Source: Desulfuromonas sp.
Lineage (GTDB): Bacteria > Desulfobacterota > Desulfuromonadia > Desulfuromonadales > BM103
NCBI GenBank assembly: GCA_002869725.1
Contig: PKTY01000333.1
Coordinates: forward strand, 1-46,696
Reading direction: 5' to 3'
Length of the DNA stretch: 46,696 nt
Within the stretch, counting starts at the first letter, position 1. The number at the start of each line of letters is the position of its first letter. The translations under genes were made by a program, and so were the position numbers. The notes beneath the pieces are model-generated. The model was not told where the DNA came from. It was given only the letters and a program-made list of their open reading frames with translations, and made no database searches. Below are positions 17,462-28,785 of the stretch, piece after piece.

Positions 17462-20400
17462 TTAATTCCCCTCTTTCGGGTTGAGCGGCGACCGCATGTC
17501 CTTGGGGGTGACCATCCAGAAATAGGCCAACTCCTCGCGGAAATTGTCGAGGATAAATCGGGCCTTCGGGCTTTGAGTACGATCGACAAAACTGTTGAGA
17601 ATGGTCTTCAGGTACATCTTCCCCTCGTTGTCATCATCGACATCGATACGACGAGCCTCGACCAGCTCTCCGTTGAGTTTGTCGATAAACGATTTGTGAC
17701 GATCGTAAATGAACGCCGCTCCACCGGTCATACCGGCGCCGAAATTGATACCGGTCTCGCCGAGAATCACGACCGTGCCGCCAGTCATGTACTCACAGGC
17801 ATGATCCCCAACCCCCTCGACGCAGGCCAGGGCGCCTGAGTTGCGCACTGCGAAGCGCTCGCCGGCCACCCCAGAGGCGAACAGTTTGCCTCCGGTCGCG
17901 CCATAAAGGCAGGTGTTGCCGATAGCCGCGCTCCCCTCGTGGTAGATGCGGGGAGTGACAATGATCCGCCCGGCATTCATCCCCTTACCCACGTAGTCGT
18001 TGGCGACACCATTGAGGAAGAGACTCACCCCATGCACCAGGAAGGCGCCAAAGGATTGGCCAGCCACTCCGCTCAACTTGAGGGTAATCGCCTCCTTGGG
18101 CAGACCGGAATCGCCGTATCGCTTGGCGATCTCACCGCTGATCAGTGCCCCCACCGAACGGTTGAGGTTACTGATCTTACGCTCGATCACAACCTCTTGT
18201 TCAGAGTCCTCAATGGCCGGCATGACTTCTTCGAGCATCTGCCGCTCGTAACTGTTGCGATCGAAGGGGTCGTTGCTGCGACTCAGCAGATTCGGCCCCT
18301 CGACCCGATGCAGGACCGCACTGAAATCAAAAAAACGCGCCAACGGCTCATCGACCAGTTTGAGCAGATCGACCCGACCGATGACCTGATCGAGACTGCG
18401 GAAACCGAGCTCAGCAAGAATTTCACGCACGTCTTCGGCAACATTGCGCAGGTAGCTGACCACTTTTTCGACAGTCCCCACATAGTGAGCGCGCAGGTTT
18501 TCGTCCTGAGTCGCCACCCCGACCGTGCAGCGATTGAGATGACAGACACGTAGCAACTTGCAGCCGAGCATCACCAACAGAGTGGTACCGAAACCGAAAT
18601 ACTCGGCACCGAGCATCGCCGCCTTGACCACGTCGCGGCCGGTCTTCAGGCCGCCGTCGGTCTGCAACTGCACCAGATCGCGCAGATTGTTCCCTTTGAG
18701 GCTCTAATTGGCTTCGGCCAGACCGAGTTCCCAGGGGTTGCCTGCATATTTGATCGAGCTCTGCGGGGCGGCACCGGTCCCCCCTTCAGAGCCGGAGATG
18801 ATGATCCGGTCGGCGTAGGCCTTAGCCACCCCGGCGGCGATGGTTCCGACCCCGGCGCTGGAGACCAGCTTGACCGAGATACGGGCCTCAGGGTTGACCT
18901 GCTTGAGATCGAAGATCAGCTGGGCGAGATCCTCGATGGAGTAGATATCGTGGTGAGGCGGCGGCGAAATCAGGGTGATTCCGGGGATAGTGTGCCGCAA
19001 CGTGGCGATCAGGGCGGTCACCTTCTGGCCCGGCAGCTGCCCTCCCTCGCCCGGCTTGGCCCCCTGGGCGACCTTGATCTGGATCTCCTCGGCACTACGC
19101 AGGTAGGCCGGGGTCACCCCGAACCGGCCCGAGGCGACCTGTTTGATCTTGCTGTTACGAATCGACTTCAACCGCTGCGGGTCTTCGCCCCCTTCGCCAC
19201 TGTTCGAAGCGCCGCCGAGAAGATACATCGCTTCGGCCAACGCCTCATGAGCTTCCGGCGAAATGGAGCCGAGGGACATGGCCGCCGAATCGAAACGGCG
19301 GGTAATGGCTTCAACCGGCTCGACCTGTTCGAGAGAGATCGACGACTGCGGGCTGTTCCAGTCCAAGAAGTCCCGCACAAACTTGAGACCACGCCCTTCA
19401 ATCAGCGTGCGAAAAGCGAGATAATCGTTACGGGTGAGGGTCTCGGCGAACTGGTGAATCGTGACGATCACCTTGGAACTGAAGTCGTGATATTCCCCCC
19501 CCGGGTTGTCACGGCTGCCGCTGCCAATCGTCAGAGGGTAGACCGGCTGCATGTGGCTGGTGCGATAGACCCGGTGGTGATTGGCCTGCAGACGCGCCTC
19601 GATCTCCTCATAACCGAGGCCGGGCAACAAGCAGCTGGCGGCCGGAAAACAGCTGGCGACAACCTCCCGGGACAGGCCGAGCACATCGAACAGCGCCGCG
19701 TTGCGGTAACTCGACAGGGTGCTGATCCCCATCTTCGACATCACCTTGAGAACCCCCTTGGTCAAGGCCTCGTAAAGATTCTTGAGCGACAGGCGGCTCT
19801 CGCGTGGTGACATCCCGTTGCGCTGGCACATCTCCAGACCGCTGGCATAGAGCAGCCAGGGGTAGATGGCCAGGGCGCCGAAGCCGATCAGAACACAGGT
19901 CTGATGAGGATTGATGACTTCACCACTCACCGCGATCAAACCGACCTGGTGACGCAGGCCAGCATCAAGCAGGCGCTGGTTGAGGTGACCGACCACCATC
20001 GCCATCGGCATGACCAGGGTTGCCTCATCGGCAACGCGGTCGTCGAGAATCACCAGGCGGACCCCCTCGTCACGCACTGCCCTCACCACCTGTTCACCCA
20101 GTTCGGTCAGCGACTGGCGCAGGTCGACGGTGAAACCTGTCGTGAAGAAGCGGTGCCGGTAGGCGGGATCGAAGCGGGCATGGTCGGGGTCGCCAAAGGT
20201 CAGCAGTGCCGCGAAGATCTCGTGGGACAAAATCGGTGAAACATTCTTGAGCCTTCGCCCCCGCTCCGGGCTTTCGATCAGCGGATTGCCGATACCGCCG
20301 ATGCCAATGGTCGCCGACATCACCACCTTCTCCCGATAGGGATCGATGGGGGGGTTGGTGACCTGGGCGAACTTCTGACGGAAGAAGTCAGCGAAATCGC

Positions 20401-21883
20401 GCTGCACCGTGGAGAAGGCGGCCGGCGGCGTATCGTCCCCCATCGAGCCGGCCGGTTCTCTCCCCTCACGCAGCATCGGCTTGATCACGTATTCTGCGGT
20501 CTCGTGGCTGAGGTTATAGTAGCGCTGAAGACGGTGGAGATCGTCGGCCCGGTAGTCGTCGAGAGCCTCGAACTGATGTTCGATAAATTCCATCAAATAA
20601 AAGGTGCGTCCGGTCAACCAGTCGCTGTAGGTCTGGGACTCCATCAGGTAGCGGTCAATATCGGCCGAGGTAAAGATTTCGCCGGTGGTGAGATCGGCGG
20701 CGATCATCTCACCGCTCTGCAGGCGGCCCCGTTCGCGAATCTTCTCCGGGGGGGTGCCGAGTACTCCGAACTCGCTGGTGATCAGTAGGCGCTGGTCGGT
20801 GGTGATCACATACTTGGCGGGGCGCAGACCATTGCGGTCGAGCAGGCAGCCGACGTAGCGGCCGTTGGTCAAGCTGACGGCGGCCGGTCCATCCCAGGGT
20901 TCCCAGGCCGCCGAGGTGTATTCGTAGAAAGAGCGCAGCTTGGCCGGCATATGGGCGACATTATGGCGGGCCGGGGGAATCAGCATCCGGGCCGCTTTGA
21001 AGTAGTCAACCCCGTTGACCAGAAGGAACTCGAACATGTTGTCGAGGTTGGCGCTGTCACTCCCCCCCTCCTGTAAAATCGGCAGCACTCTGGCCAGTTC
21101 ATCGTCGCTGAAGACCGGGCTGTGCATGGCTGCCGCCTTGGCCAGGGCGTTGAATCGGTTGGCCTGAATCGAATTGATCTCACCGTTGTGACAGAGGCTG
21201 CGAAACGGCTGGGCCAACTGCCACTGCGGCAGGGTGTTGGTTGAAAACCTCTGGTGAAACAGGACCAGGTGGGTCGCGAACTCGACACTGTTGAGATCGG
21301 GGAACAGCTGCTGCAGGTGATTGGGCATCACCAGCCCCTTGTAGGAAAGGAGCGTGCGTGAAAAGGAGGCGACATAAAAGCCGGAGTCCCCGGCCAGGCT
21401 CTTTTCCAGCTCCTTGCGGGTCAGGTAGATCAGGGCATCAAAACGTCGGGTGGCCTGCAGTTCGGCCGGCACTACAAAAGCCTGAACGATCTTCGGCAGG
21501 CGCTCCAGGGCGTACTCACCGAGAGCGGTGGTATCGACAGGAACTTCTCGAAACAGCACCACCTCAAGATCGTTCCGCTTGCAATGTTCCCTGAACAGCT
21601 GCTGTTGCGTCTCCTCATCCTTCAGAAACAGGCTGGCCACGGCAAACTCTTCCGGCAGCGAAACTCCAGCCTCCCGGGCGACCAGCCGCATGAACTCCCT
21701 TGGCATGGCGCAAAGAATGCCGCATCCATCACCCGTCTTGCCGTCTGCGGCGATGGCACCACGGTGCATCATCCGCGACAGGGCATGGATGGAGTCTTCC
21801 AGCAGCAGATGGCTCGGTTGCCCCCGCAGATGAGCGAGGATCCCCATGCCGCAGGCGTCGTGAAATTGTTCAGAAAAATTCAT
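17462..21883 (-). CDS. gltB: Glutamate synthase large subunit, one in-frame TAG at 18704-18706
   Basis: The two listed ORFs (18704-21883 and 17462-18673) are in the same frame (4422 nt = 1474 codons) and together form full-length GltB; junction LGLAEAN-TAG-SLKGNNLRDLVQLQTDGGLKTGRDVV. Confidence 0.93.
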
Positions 21884-23841
21884 AGGTTCGATCCCTGATT
21901 GTCCGGCTGGGAACTGTTCTGCCCGGAGACGAAAAGTTCTTGCAGGTTTGATTCGACACTACGCAGATGCAGGTCACGCTGCGGAAAGGGGATAGAGACC
22001 CCCGCTTCGCGAAAGCCCCGATCGATGGCCTGGCCGAGTTCGCTCCTCACCTTGAGGCGCCGACCGATATCGTTGATCCAGACCCGCAGCTCGAAGTCGA
22101 TGGAACTTTCTCCGAAACCGGTAAATATCGCCGAAGATTCCGGTTCAGCGAGAGTGTCCGGGTGCTCAACGGCAACTCGGCTTAAAATCTCCAGAACCTT
22201 GTCGAGTGGGCTCCCGTAGGCAACGCCGACTGGCACCACGACCCTGGAAATATTCGAGCTGTAGGTCCAGTTGGTGACTTTCTGGGAGATCAGCTCGGAA
22301 TTCGGTACGATGATCTCCGAGCGGTCGAGGGTTTCGACCACTGTTGAGCGCAGTCCGATCTTGGTAATCGTCCCCCATTGATCGTCGAGGTTGATGGTGT
22401 CTCCAACCTTCACCGGCCGTTCAAACAGCAGGATCAGACCACTGACAAAATTGTTGACGATGTTCTGCAGACCGAAGCCGATCCCAACCCCCAGCGCCCC
22501 GGCCAGAATCGCGAATTGCTGCATTTCAATCCCGGCCGTGCCAAGGGCGGTGACCAGTCCGAATAGGACCAGGGCATAGTGCATCAGCCTTTTGATCGAG
22601 TCCCGCACTCCCAGGTCGAGCCCTTTGGGAAGCAGAAACTGGCTATCGAGAGTCGCCTGCAGAATCCAGGAAGCGATAACCGTCAGGTAGAGGATGCATA
22701 CAGCCAGGAAGATTGTCTCGACCGAAAGCGAAATTTCGCCGAAGCTGAATGTCATCGCCATCAAGCTCTGCCAGGCGGCCTGGATGTTCGGGAAAAAACC
22801 CCAAATGACAAGCAGACTGAGAAAAGCGTAGAGGTAGACCACCAAGCACAGCAGCCCTTTCGCCCGCCGTTCGGTCAACGCTCCCAGTTGACGTATCAAT
22901 CGTCGGTCGTGAACCCAAGGAACTCTCATCAAACTGGTGATGCCGCCCTCACCGAGATGTCTGGCCATATGGGCAAAAAGCCAGACAAAAACAGTCCCCA
23001 GACTGGCATCGACCAGATTCGAAGCCAAAGCAGCAAACCCGAAAACCTGGGCCAGCAGGCCAAGGATACCGACCAGGGTGCCAAGATAAAAGGCAACAGC
23101 GAGAGGATCGAGGCGACCGTTGTTGCGCACCTGCTGACGGCGTGCTGCAGCACGGCACAACGGAGTCGCGACCAGACAGACCAGAACCAGGTACATTCGG
23201 TACAGGGGTTGCGGAAGTCCGATAGCCCGCAAGGTTTCCGAGAGAATGAACAGGCCGGCCAGAACCATGATCACGCGCCGCAACCGCGGACGATTGAGCA
23301 TGGCTGTGATCAGAATTGTCGCGCACAGGGCTCCGACCACGACCTGCACCCAGTTCCAGAACACGATGGGAGTGGCCAGAACATTCACTCCCAGAGCCGT
23401 GGCAATAAACAGGCCTCCGGCCCAGGGGTGTCGTAACAGGAAAGCCCAGTTCTGGTCGATCGAACTCCCATATCGAGCGCGATAGAACAGCAGAGAACCG
23501 ATGGCAAGGGCGATCGCCAGCTGTAACAGCGGCACCCAGTCAAAAGCACTCAACGCTTGCTCCGACGGTTTTTGCAAAAAATTCGTCAGATTACCCTGCA
23601 GCTCACTCCAGAGCTCCGGCCTGAACTGGGCGAAGAATTCTGGAGAATAGAGAGCGTACCCCTTGGTAAACGATGACTCGCCAGGCACGCTGTCCGGTCG
23701 TTCGACAAGGGGGGATTCGGCAGAGACCTCACCGGCAGCCACAACCATGGCCGGCATCAAGCTGCAAAACAACAGGAGGCCGATCAAGAGGATCGATGCG
23801 AAACGCTGCAGGCGCATATCCTGTGGCAGAGAGCAACTCAT
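21880..23841 (-). CDS. MscS-family mechanosensitive channel with long N-terminal TM region
   Basis: GALGVGIGFGLQNIVNNFVSGLILLFERPVKVGDTINLDDQWGTITKIGLRSTVVETLDRSEIIVPNSELIS; ATGA overlap with gltB start. Confidence 0.93.
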   Translation of the reverse strand: MSCSLPQDMRLQRFASILLIGLLLFCSLMPAMVVAAGEVSAESPLVERPDSVPGESSFTKGYALYSPEFFAQFRPELWSELQGNLTNFLQKPSEQALSAFDWVPLLQLAIALAIGSLLFYRARYGSSIDQNWAFLLRHPWAGGLFIATALGVNVLATPIVFWNWVQVVVGALCATILITAMLNRPRLRRVIMVLAGLFILSETLRAIGLPQPLYRMYLVLVCLVATPLCRAAARRQQVRNNGRLDPLAVAFYLGTLVGILGLLAQVFGFAALASNLVDASLGTVFVWLFAHMARHLGEGGITSLMRVPWVHDRRLIRQLGALTERRAKGLLCLVVYLYAFLSLLVIWGFFPNIQAAWQSLMAMTFSFGEISLSVETIFLAVCILYLTVIASWILQATLDSQFLLPKGLDLGVRDSIKRLMHYALVLFGLVTALGTAGIEMQQFAILAGALGVGIGFGLQNIVNNFVSGLILLFERPVKVGDTINLDDQWGTITKIGLRSTVVETLDRSEIIVPNSELISQKVTNWTYSSNISRVVVPVGVAYGSPLDKVLEILSRVAVEHPDTLAEPESSAIFTGFGESSIDFELRVWINDIGRRLKVRSELGQAIDRGFREAGVSIPFPQRDLHLRSVESNLQELFVSGQNSSQPDNQGSNL

Positions 23842-24950
23842 AACCACCTCTTGCGCTTGAAGAACAGCAGCATGCCGAGCGCACCGGCAATCATCACCAA
23901 CCAGACGGCAAAATATCCCCAGCGCCAGCGCAGTTCGGGGATATATTCAAAATTCATCCCGTAGATCCCGGCAATGAAGGTCAGCGGAATGAAGATCGAG
24001 GCCATAATCGTCAGCACCTTCATGATCTCGTTCATGCGGTTACTAACCGACGACAGATAGAGATCCTGAAGACCGGAGACCATGTCACGGAAAATTTCGA
24101 CCGTATCGAGAACTTGAATACAATGATCGTAGAGATCGCGCAGATAAACGCGGGTACTTTCAGCAACCAGAGGTGACTCCTCCTTGTACAGCTCGCTGAC
24201 CAGGTCGCGCAAAGGCCACACCGACCTGTGCAGCATAAGCAGCTGACGCTTGTAATGGTGAATCCGGCCGAGCATCGAAGGGTCCGGTCCCTCCATCATG
24301 ACCTCCTCCAGTTGAGCGAGGTGATCGCCGACTTTTTCCAGGATATGAAAGTAGCTGTCGACGATTGAATCGATCAGTGCATAGGCCAGATAATCGGGAC
24401 CACGCTGGCGTATCCGCCCGTTGCTGCGCTGCAGGCGACCACGCACACCATCGAACACGTCCCCCTCTTGTTCCTGAAATGTCAGGACGTAATCGACCCC
24501 GAGAATCATGCTCACCTGCTCGGTCCTGATGCTTTGGGAGTCCTGGTCAAAAAAGAGCATTTTGAGGATGACCAGGGTGTTCTCCTGCATCTCTTCGAGT
24601 TTCGGCCGATGCTGGGTATTGAGAATATCTTCGAGGGCCAGAGGGTGTACTTCGAAGGTCTGTCCGATCGCCTCGACCACAGCCGTGTCGTGGATGCCAC
24701 TCAAGTTGACCCAGCTGACCTTCCCCTCCTGTCGCGAGCCGGCAGCCTGTTCCAGCGAAATGTCGGTCTGGCAATCAAGGCTTGAGAGATCGTAGCGAAT
24801 CAGGGAGATGATCGGTTGTTCGGTCTTCTGTTGACCAACATGGATAAGAGCTCCGGGCGGCAACCCGACCTGTTTCGCCTTGACTTGAAACAAGGACAAA
24901 CTGATCGGCTGGCTGAGAAAATCAAGCTTTATGAATCGATGATCACTCAT
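23838..24950 (-). CDS. corA: CorA-family Mg2+/Co2+ transporter
   Basis: C-terminal MASIFIPLTFIAGIYGMNFEYIPELRWRWGYFAVW (GMN motif). Confidence 0.95.
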   Translation of the reverse strand: MSDHRFIKLDFLSQPISLSLFQVKAKQVGLPPGALIHVGQQKTEQPIISLIRYDLSSLDCQTDISLEQAAGSRQEGKVSWVNLSGIHDTAVVEAIGQTFEVHPLALEDILNTQHRPKLEEMQENTLVILKMLFFDQDSQSIRTEQVSMILGVDYVLTFQEQEGDVFDGVRGRLQRSNGRIRQRGPDYLAYALIDSIVDSYFHILEKVGDHLAQLEEVMMEGPDPSMLGRIHHYKRQLLMLHRSVWPLRDLVSELYKEESPLVAESTRVYLRDLYDHCIQVLDTVEIFRDMVSGLQDLYLSSVSNRMNEIMKVLTIMASIFIPLTFIAGIYGMNFEYIPELRWRWGYFAVWLVMIAGALGMLLFFKRKRWL

Positions 24951-24985
24951 TGGAGACTCCTGGCCCCATCTTTGGGCTGCTACAC

Positions 24986-25843
24986 CTAGTATATTTTACG
25001 TTTGGAAAATGTCGAACCAAGGACACTGAAGGTGTTCTCGACAATGAACAGGGCGTGGGGGTCGTTGCTGAAGACAATCTCTTCAAGGCGTTTGAGCTGA
25101 ATGTTGTTGATCACCACCATCAGCACGTCTCTTTGCCGGCGCTGGTAGGTACCGACTCCGCTCAACATGGTGGCCCCGATCTTGAGGGTCTGCATCACCT
25201 GGTCGGCAATCTCCTGGGGCGATTCCGAGATGACGAGAGCCAGCTTGCGCTGGTTGAACAGCGACAGACAGTAGTCGATGGTTGCCGAAGCGATGAACAT
25301 GGAGATCATCGATGCGATCACCAGGTCGTTGTCGAGAGTCAGGAAGCTGACGCTGAACAGTAGGGAGTTGAAGAGAAAGAAAAACTTGCCGAGGCCAATG
25401 TTGTACTTCTGATAGAGGATGATTGCCGCAATATCGAGACCGCCATTTGAACCGAGAGAACGCAACACCATGCCGATCCCGGCGCCGACAATCACTCCGA
25501 AAGTGACGGCAGCATACAGTTGGTTGTGAATCTCAATCTGAAAATCGAGGAGCATGAAAAATCCGGAGAGGGAGAGCATGGCCAACAGGCTGTAGCCGAC
25601 AAACCGCCTCGACAGGTAGATGAGGGCCAAGATGAACATCGGGATGTTGAACAGCAGGTAGATCAGCCCGGTATTGAGAAGTCCCGTGGTGTAGTGAACA
25701 AGGGTTGCCGTGCCGAACAGTCCGCCGGGAACAAAACCCTGAGGCTCGCCGAGACATTTGTAACCGACGGCCTGCACCAGCGATCCGACAACAATCAGCG
25801 CGCAGTTCCAGGGGACCGTGTAGCTAAGGTTTTTACCGAACAT
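24986..25843 (-). CDS. YitT/DUF2179-family membrane protein
   Basis: Five to six TM segments and C-terminal GTYQRRQRDVLMVVINNIQLKRLEEIVFSNDPHALFIVENTFSVLG. Confidence 0.85.
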   Translation of the reverse strand: MFGKNLSYTVPWNCALIVVGSLVQAVGYKCLGEPQGFVPGGLFGTATLVHYTTGLLNTGLIYLLFNIPMFILALIYLSRRFVGYSLLAMLSLSGFFMLLDFQIEIHNQLYAAVTFGVIVGAGIGMVLRSLGSNGGLDIAAIILYQKYNIGLGKFFFLFNSLLFSVSFLTLDNDLVIASMISMFIASATIDYCLSLFNQRKLALVISESPQEIADQVMQTLKIGATMLSGVGTYQRRQRDVLMVVINNIQLKRLEEIVFSNDPHALFIVENTFSVLGSTFSKRKIY

Positions 25844-25866
25844 CCTATTGCGTGGACCTTAAAGTC

Positions 25867-26700
25867 TTACAGAAACAGCAGCAGGCTCAGTGCCATAACC
25901 GCCATGCCGGCGATCACGCCGCAGATCGTCAGGTGATGTTCACCAAACTCCTCGGCGGCCGGCAGCAGTTCATCCAGAGAGATAAAAACCATGATCCCGG
26001 CCACAACCGCGAACAGAATGCCGAACAAAAGTGGCGTAAAAAACGGCATCAGCAGCAGATAGCCGACCAGGGCGCCGACCGGCTCGGAAAGCCCGGACAG
26101 AAAAGAGAGCTTGAACGCTTGGCGCCGGCTACCGGTGGCATAGTAGATCGGCACCGACACGGCAATCCCCTCAGGGATATTATGAATGGCAATGGCCAGG
26201 GCAATGGCCACCCCGAGGCTCGGTTCGGTCAGGGCTGCGGTAAAGGTCGCCAGGCCTTCCGGAAAGTTATGGATGGCAATGGCCAGGGCGGTAAACAGCC
26301 CCATGCGACGCAGTCTGGCAAAATCGTGGGCTTCATTGTCTGGCAGGTTGGCGAGCCCCCGGTCCATCTCTTCGATGGAATGGAGTTCATGGGGATTCTC
26401 ATAGTTGGGGACCAGCCGATCGATCAGTGCAATCAAGGCGATCCCGCCAAAAAAGGCACCGACAGTTACCCAGGTACCAACCGGGTTGCCGAGGGTTGCG
26501 ACCAGTTCGGTCCTGGCTTTGAAAAATATCTCGACAAAGGAGACATAGAGCATGACCCCCGCCGAAAAACCGAGGGACAGGGAGAGAAAACGGGTATTGG
26601 TTGTCCGGGCAAAAAAGGCCAGGGCGCTGCCGATCCCGGTGGCCAAGCCGGCAAAAAGGGTCAGTCCGAAAGCAAAGAGAACGTTTCCGGTGTCGAGCAC
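25867..26700 (-). CDS. zupT: ZIP-family zinc transporter (ZupT-like)
   Basis: [14 protein letters not shown] and [20 protein letters not shown] metal-binding motifs. Confidence 0.93.
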   Translation of the reverse strand: MLDTGNVLFAFGLTLFAGLATGIGSALAFFARTTNTRFLSLSLGFSAGVMLYVSFVEIFFKARTELVATLGNPVGTWVTVGAFFGGIALIALIDRLVPNYENPHELHSIEEMDRGLANLPDNEAHDFARLRRMGLFTALAIAIHNFPEGLATFTAALTEPSLGVAIALAIAIHNIPEGIAVSVPIYYATGSRRQAFKLSFLSGLSEPVGALVGYLLLMPFFTPLLFGILFAVVAGIMVFISLDELLPAAEEFGEHHLTICGVIAGMAVMALSLLLFL

Positions 26701-26786
26701 AACAGCACCTTACTTGCACAGTAGTTTCGGGTTATCAAGCCTGACAGCACTGAAGCGAGATGCTGCTGGGGCGAACAAACAGGGGG

Positions 26787-27038
26787 TTATTTCTTATGCC
26801 AACCCTTGTCCCACATACAACTTTCGTAGCTGATCCGCTCCCGTCCCGGTTCGATGGCGCTGGAGGCACTGCCAGCCAACGCCTGACACTCACGGTCATC
26901 CCGGTAAAATTCAGAATGCCGCTTACTGGAGTGCTCCCAACGGAACGCACAACCACAAAGAATGAGAAGAGCCAATAGCAGAGGTATGATTTGGCGCATA
27001 AGATAAAGGCTCCCCCCATCAATGTTGAAGTGTGTCAA
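26787..27038 (-). CDS. Small putative lipoprotein
   Basis: MRQIIPLLLALLILCGCAFRWEHSS lipobox-like LCGC; likely starts at the internal MRQ. Confidence 0.55.
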   Translation of the reverse strand: MTHFNIDGGSLYLMRQIIPLLLALLILCGCAFRWEHSSKRHSEFYRDDRECQALAGSASSAIEPGRERISYESCMWDKGWHKK

Positions 27039-27152
27039 CGGCCCCTGACCTCAAGAACTCCGCACGGTCGAGAACTTCTGCGAAACCAGACCCACCCACT
27101 GGCAAAACGCTTTTAAGACTACCACCCGCCCCGGTAATCTCAAAATTTTTTC

Positions 27153-27180
27153 TTGACCTTTGCCCACGACTTGCTAAGAT
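27153..27180 (+). promoter_or_regulatory. Candidate sigma70 promoter for the triheme cytochrome
   Basis: TTGACC - 16 nt - TAAGAT about 50 bp upstream of the ATG at 27232. Confidence 0.5.
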
Positions 27181-27231
27181 TGCCATCGCTTAATTTCATC
27201 AACTCATTTCACTGAAAAAAAGGAGAGAAAC

Positions 27232-27498
27232 ATGAAGAAACTGATTATTGCTGTCATGCTGGTCGCCTTCGCTGTGACCGTCGCTTATGCTGCCGACGTG
27301 GTCACCTTTGAAACCAGCAAAGGGAACGTCACCTTCGACCACAAAACGCATGGCGAGAAACTCGGCTGCGAAGCCTGCCATCAGGGGACTCCCGCCAAGA
27401 TTGCAATTGACAAATCAGCTGCTCACGGTGGTGCTTGCAAAGACTGCCACAAAACCAATAATGGCCCGACCAAGTGCAACGGTTGTCACGTAAAATAA
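27232..27498 (+). CDS. Periplasmic triheme c7-type cytochrome (PpcA-like)
   Basis: Signal peptide and three CXXCH motifs (CEACH, CKDCH, CNGCH) in 88 aa; VTFDHKTHGEKLGC. Confidence 0.92.
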   Translation: MKKLIIAVMLVAFAVTVAYAADVVTFETSKGNVTFDHKTHGEKLGCEACHQGTPAKIAIDKSAAHGGACKDCHKTNNGPTKCNGCHVK

Positions 27499-27520
27499 TC
27501 ACTTTTGCATGATTTTCCGA

Positions 27521-27556
27521 GAAAGCCTCCCCCATCACGAGGGAGGCTTTCATTTT
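27521..27556 (+). terminator. Rho-independent terminator after the cytochrome gene
   Basis: GAAAGCCTCCC / GGGAGGCTTTC stem followed by ATTTT. Confidence 0.85.
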
Positions 27557-27653
27557 ACGCTCAATCAAGACCCAAAAGGTCATCAATTTGCGATTTAGCT
27601 CTGATGTGTTAGAGTTGTACCGTTTTACAATTCCATTGTTGCCAGGAGATGTC

Positions 27654-28226
27654 ATGACACTTAAAGGAACCAGAACGGAAAAAAATATTTTGACCGCCTT
27701 TGCCGGCGAAAGCCAGGCCCGTAACCGTTACACCTACTTCGCTGCTCAGGCAAAAAAGGAAGGGCTGGTGCAGATTTCCGACATTTTCACAGAGACCGCC
27801 GACCAGGAAAAAGAGCACGCCAAGCGCCTGTTCAAACTGCTGGAAGGAGGCGAAGTCGAGGTTACCGCCAGTTTCCCTGCCGGGGTGGTCGGCTGTACCG
27901 CCGACAACCTCGAGGAGGCAGCTGGCGGCGAACATCATGAGTACAGCGTCATGTATCCTGAATTTGCCACTACGGCCCGCGAAGAAGGGTTTGTCGAAAT
28001 CGCTGAAATCTTCATGGCCATTGCCGTCGCCGAAAAACAGCACGAAAAACGCTATCTCGACCTGCTCGCCAACATCAAGGCCGACCGCGTGTTCAAGAGA
28101 GATCAGCCGACTGTGTGGCGCTGTCGCAACTGCGGTTACCTCCATCAAGGGCTGGTAGCAGTGGATCAATGTCCGGCCTGCGCTCACCCCCAGGCCCATT
28201 TTGAAATTCTCGGTGAAAATTACTGA
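27654..28226 (+). CDS. Rubrerythrin
   Basis: TLKGTRTEKNILTAFAGESQARNRYTYFAAQAKKEGL and C-terminal CRNCGYLHQG ... CPACAHPQAHFE rubredoxin domain. Confidence 0.95.
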   Translation: MTLKGTRTEKNILTAFAGESQARNRYTYFAAQAKKEGLVQISDIFTETADQEKEHAKRLFKLLEGGEVEVTASFPAGVVGCTADNLEEAAGGEHHEYSVMYPEFATTAREEGFVEIAEIFMAIAVAEKQHEKRYLDLLANIKADRVFKRDQPTVWRCRNCGYLHQGLVAVDQCPACAHPQAHFEILGENY

Positions 28227-28280
28227 GTATAGTACCCGTAACGAACGGACAAATAAATCTCAATCGCCAAGGAGAGCACG

Positions 28281-28661
28281 ATGACCAAAGTGAACGAACT
28301 CTACAAATGTGAACTGTGCGGCAATATCGTCGAAGTCCTGCACAGCGGCCCGGGGGCCCTGGTCTGCTGCAACCAGAAGATGATGCTTCTGGCTGAAAAC
28401 ACTGTCGATGCCGCCAAGGAGAAGCATGTGCCGGTGATCGAGATCGGTGCTGACAGGATCACCGTCAAGGTTGGCAGCGTTGCCCACCCGATGCAGGACG
28501 AACACTATATCGAGTGGATCGAACTGATCTCCGACGGCAAGGTTTACCGCCAGAACCTGCAGCCCGGCCAAGAACCACAGGCCACCTTCCCTGTCATCGC
28601 CAACCAGGTGACGGCTCGTGAATATTGCAACCTGCACGGCCACTGGGCAGCTACCAACTAA
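28281..28661 (+). CDS. dfx: Desulfoferrodoxin (superoxide reductase)
   Basis: [55 protein letters not shown]. Confidence 0.95.
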   Translation: MTKVNELYKCELCGNIVEVLHSGPGALVCCNQKMMLLAENTVDAAKEKHVPVIEIGADRITVKVGSVAHPMQDEHYIEWIELISDGKVYRQNLQPGQEPQATFPVIANQVTAREYCNLHGHWAATN

Positions 28662-28686
28662 CCTGGTGACCAACATTTTCAGAACG

Positions 28687-28710
28687 TCCTCCCCCCCAGC
28701 GGGGGGAGGA
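28687..28710. repeat. G/C-run palindrome downstream of desulfoferrodoxin
   Basis: TCCTCCCCCC / GGGGGGAGGA. Confidence 0.75.
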
Positions 28711-28785
28711 TAAGGAGGGGGCCGCCTTATGCAGCTCCCCACCTGACAAACACATTTTCAACCCGCGGCCGGAACCATAGAGACC

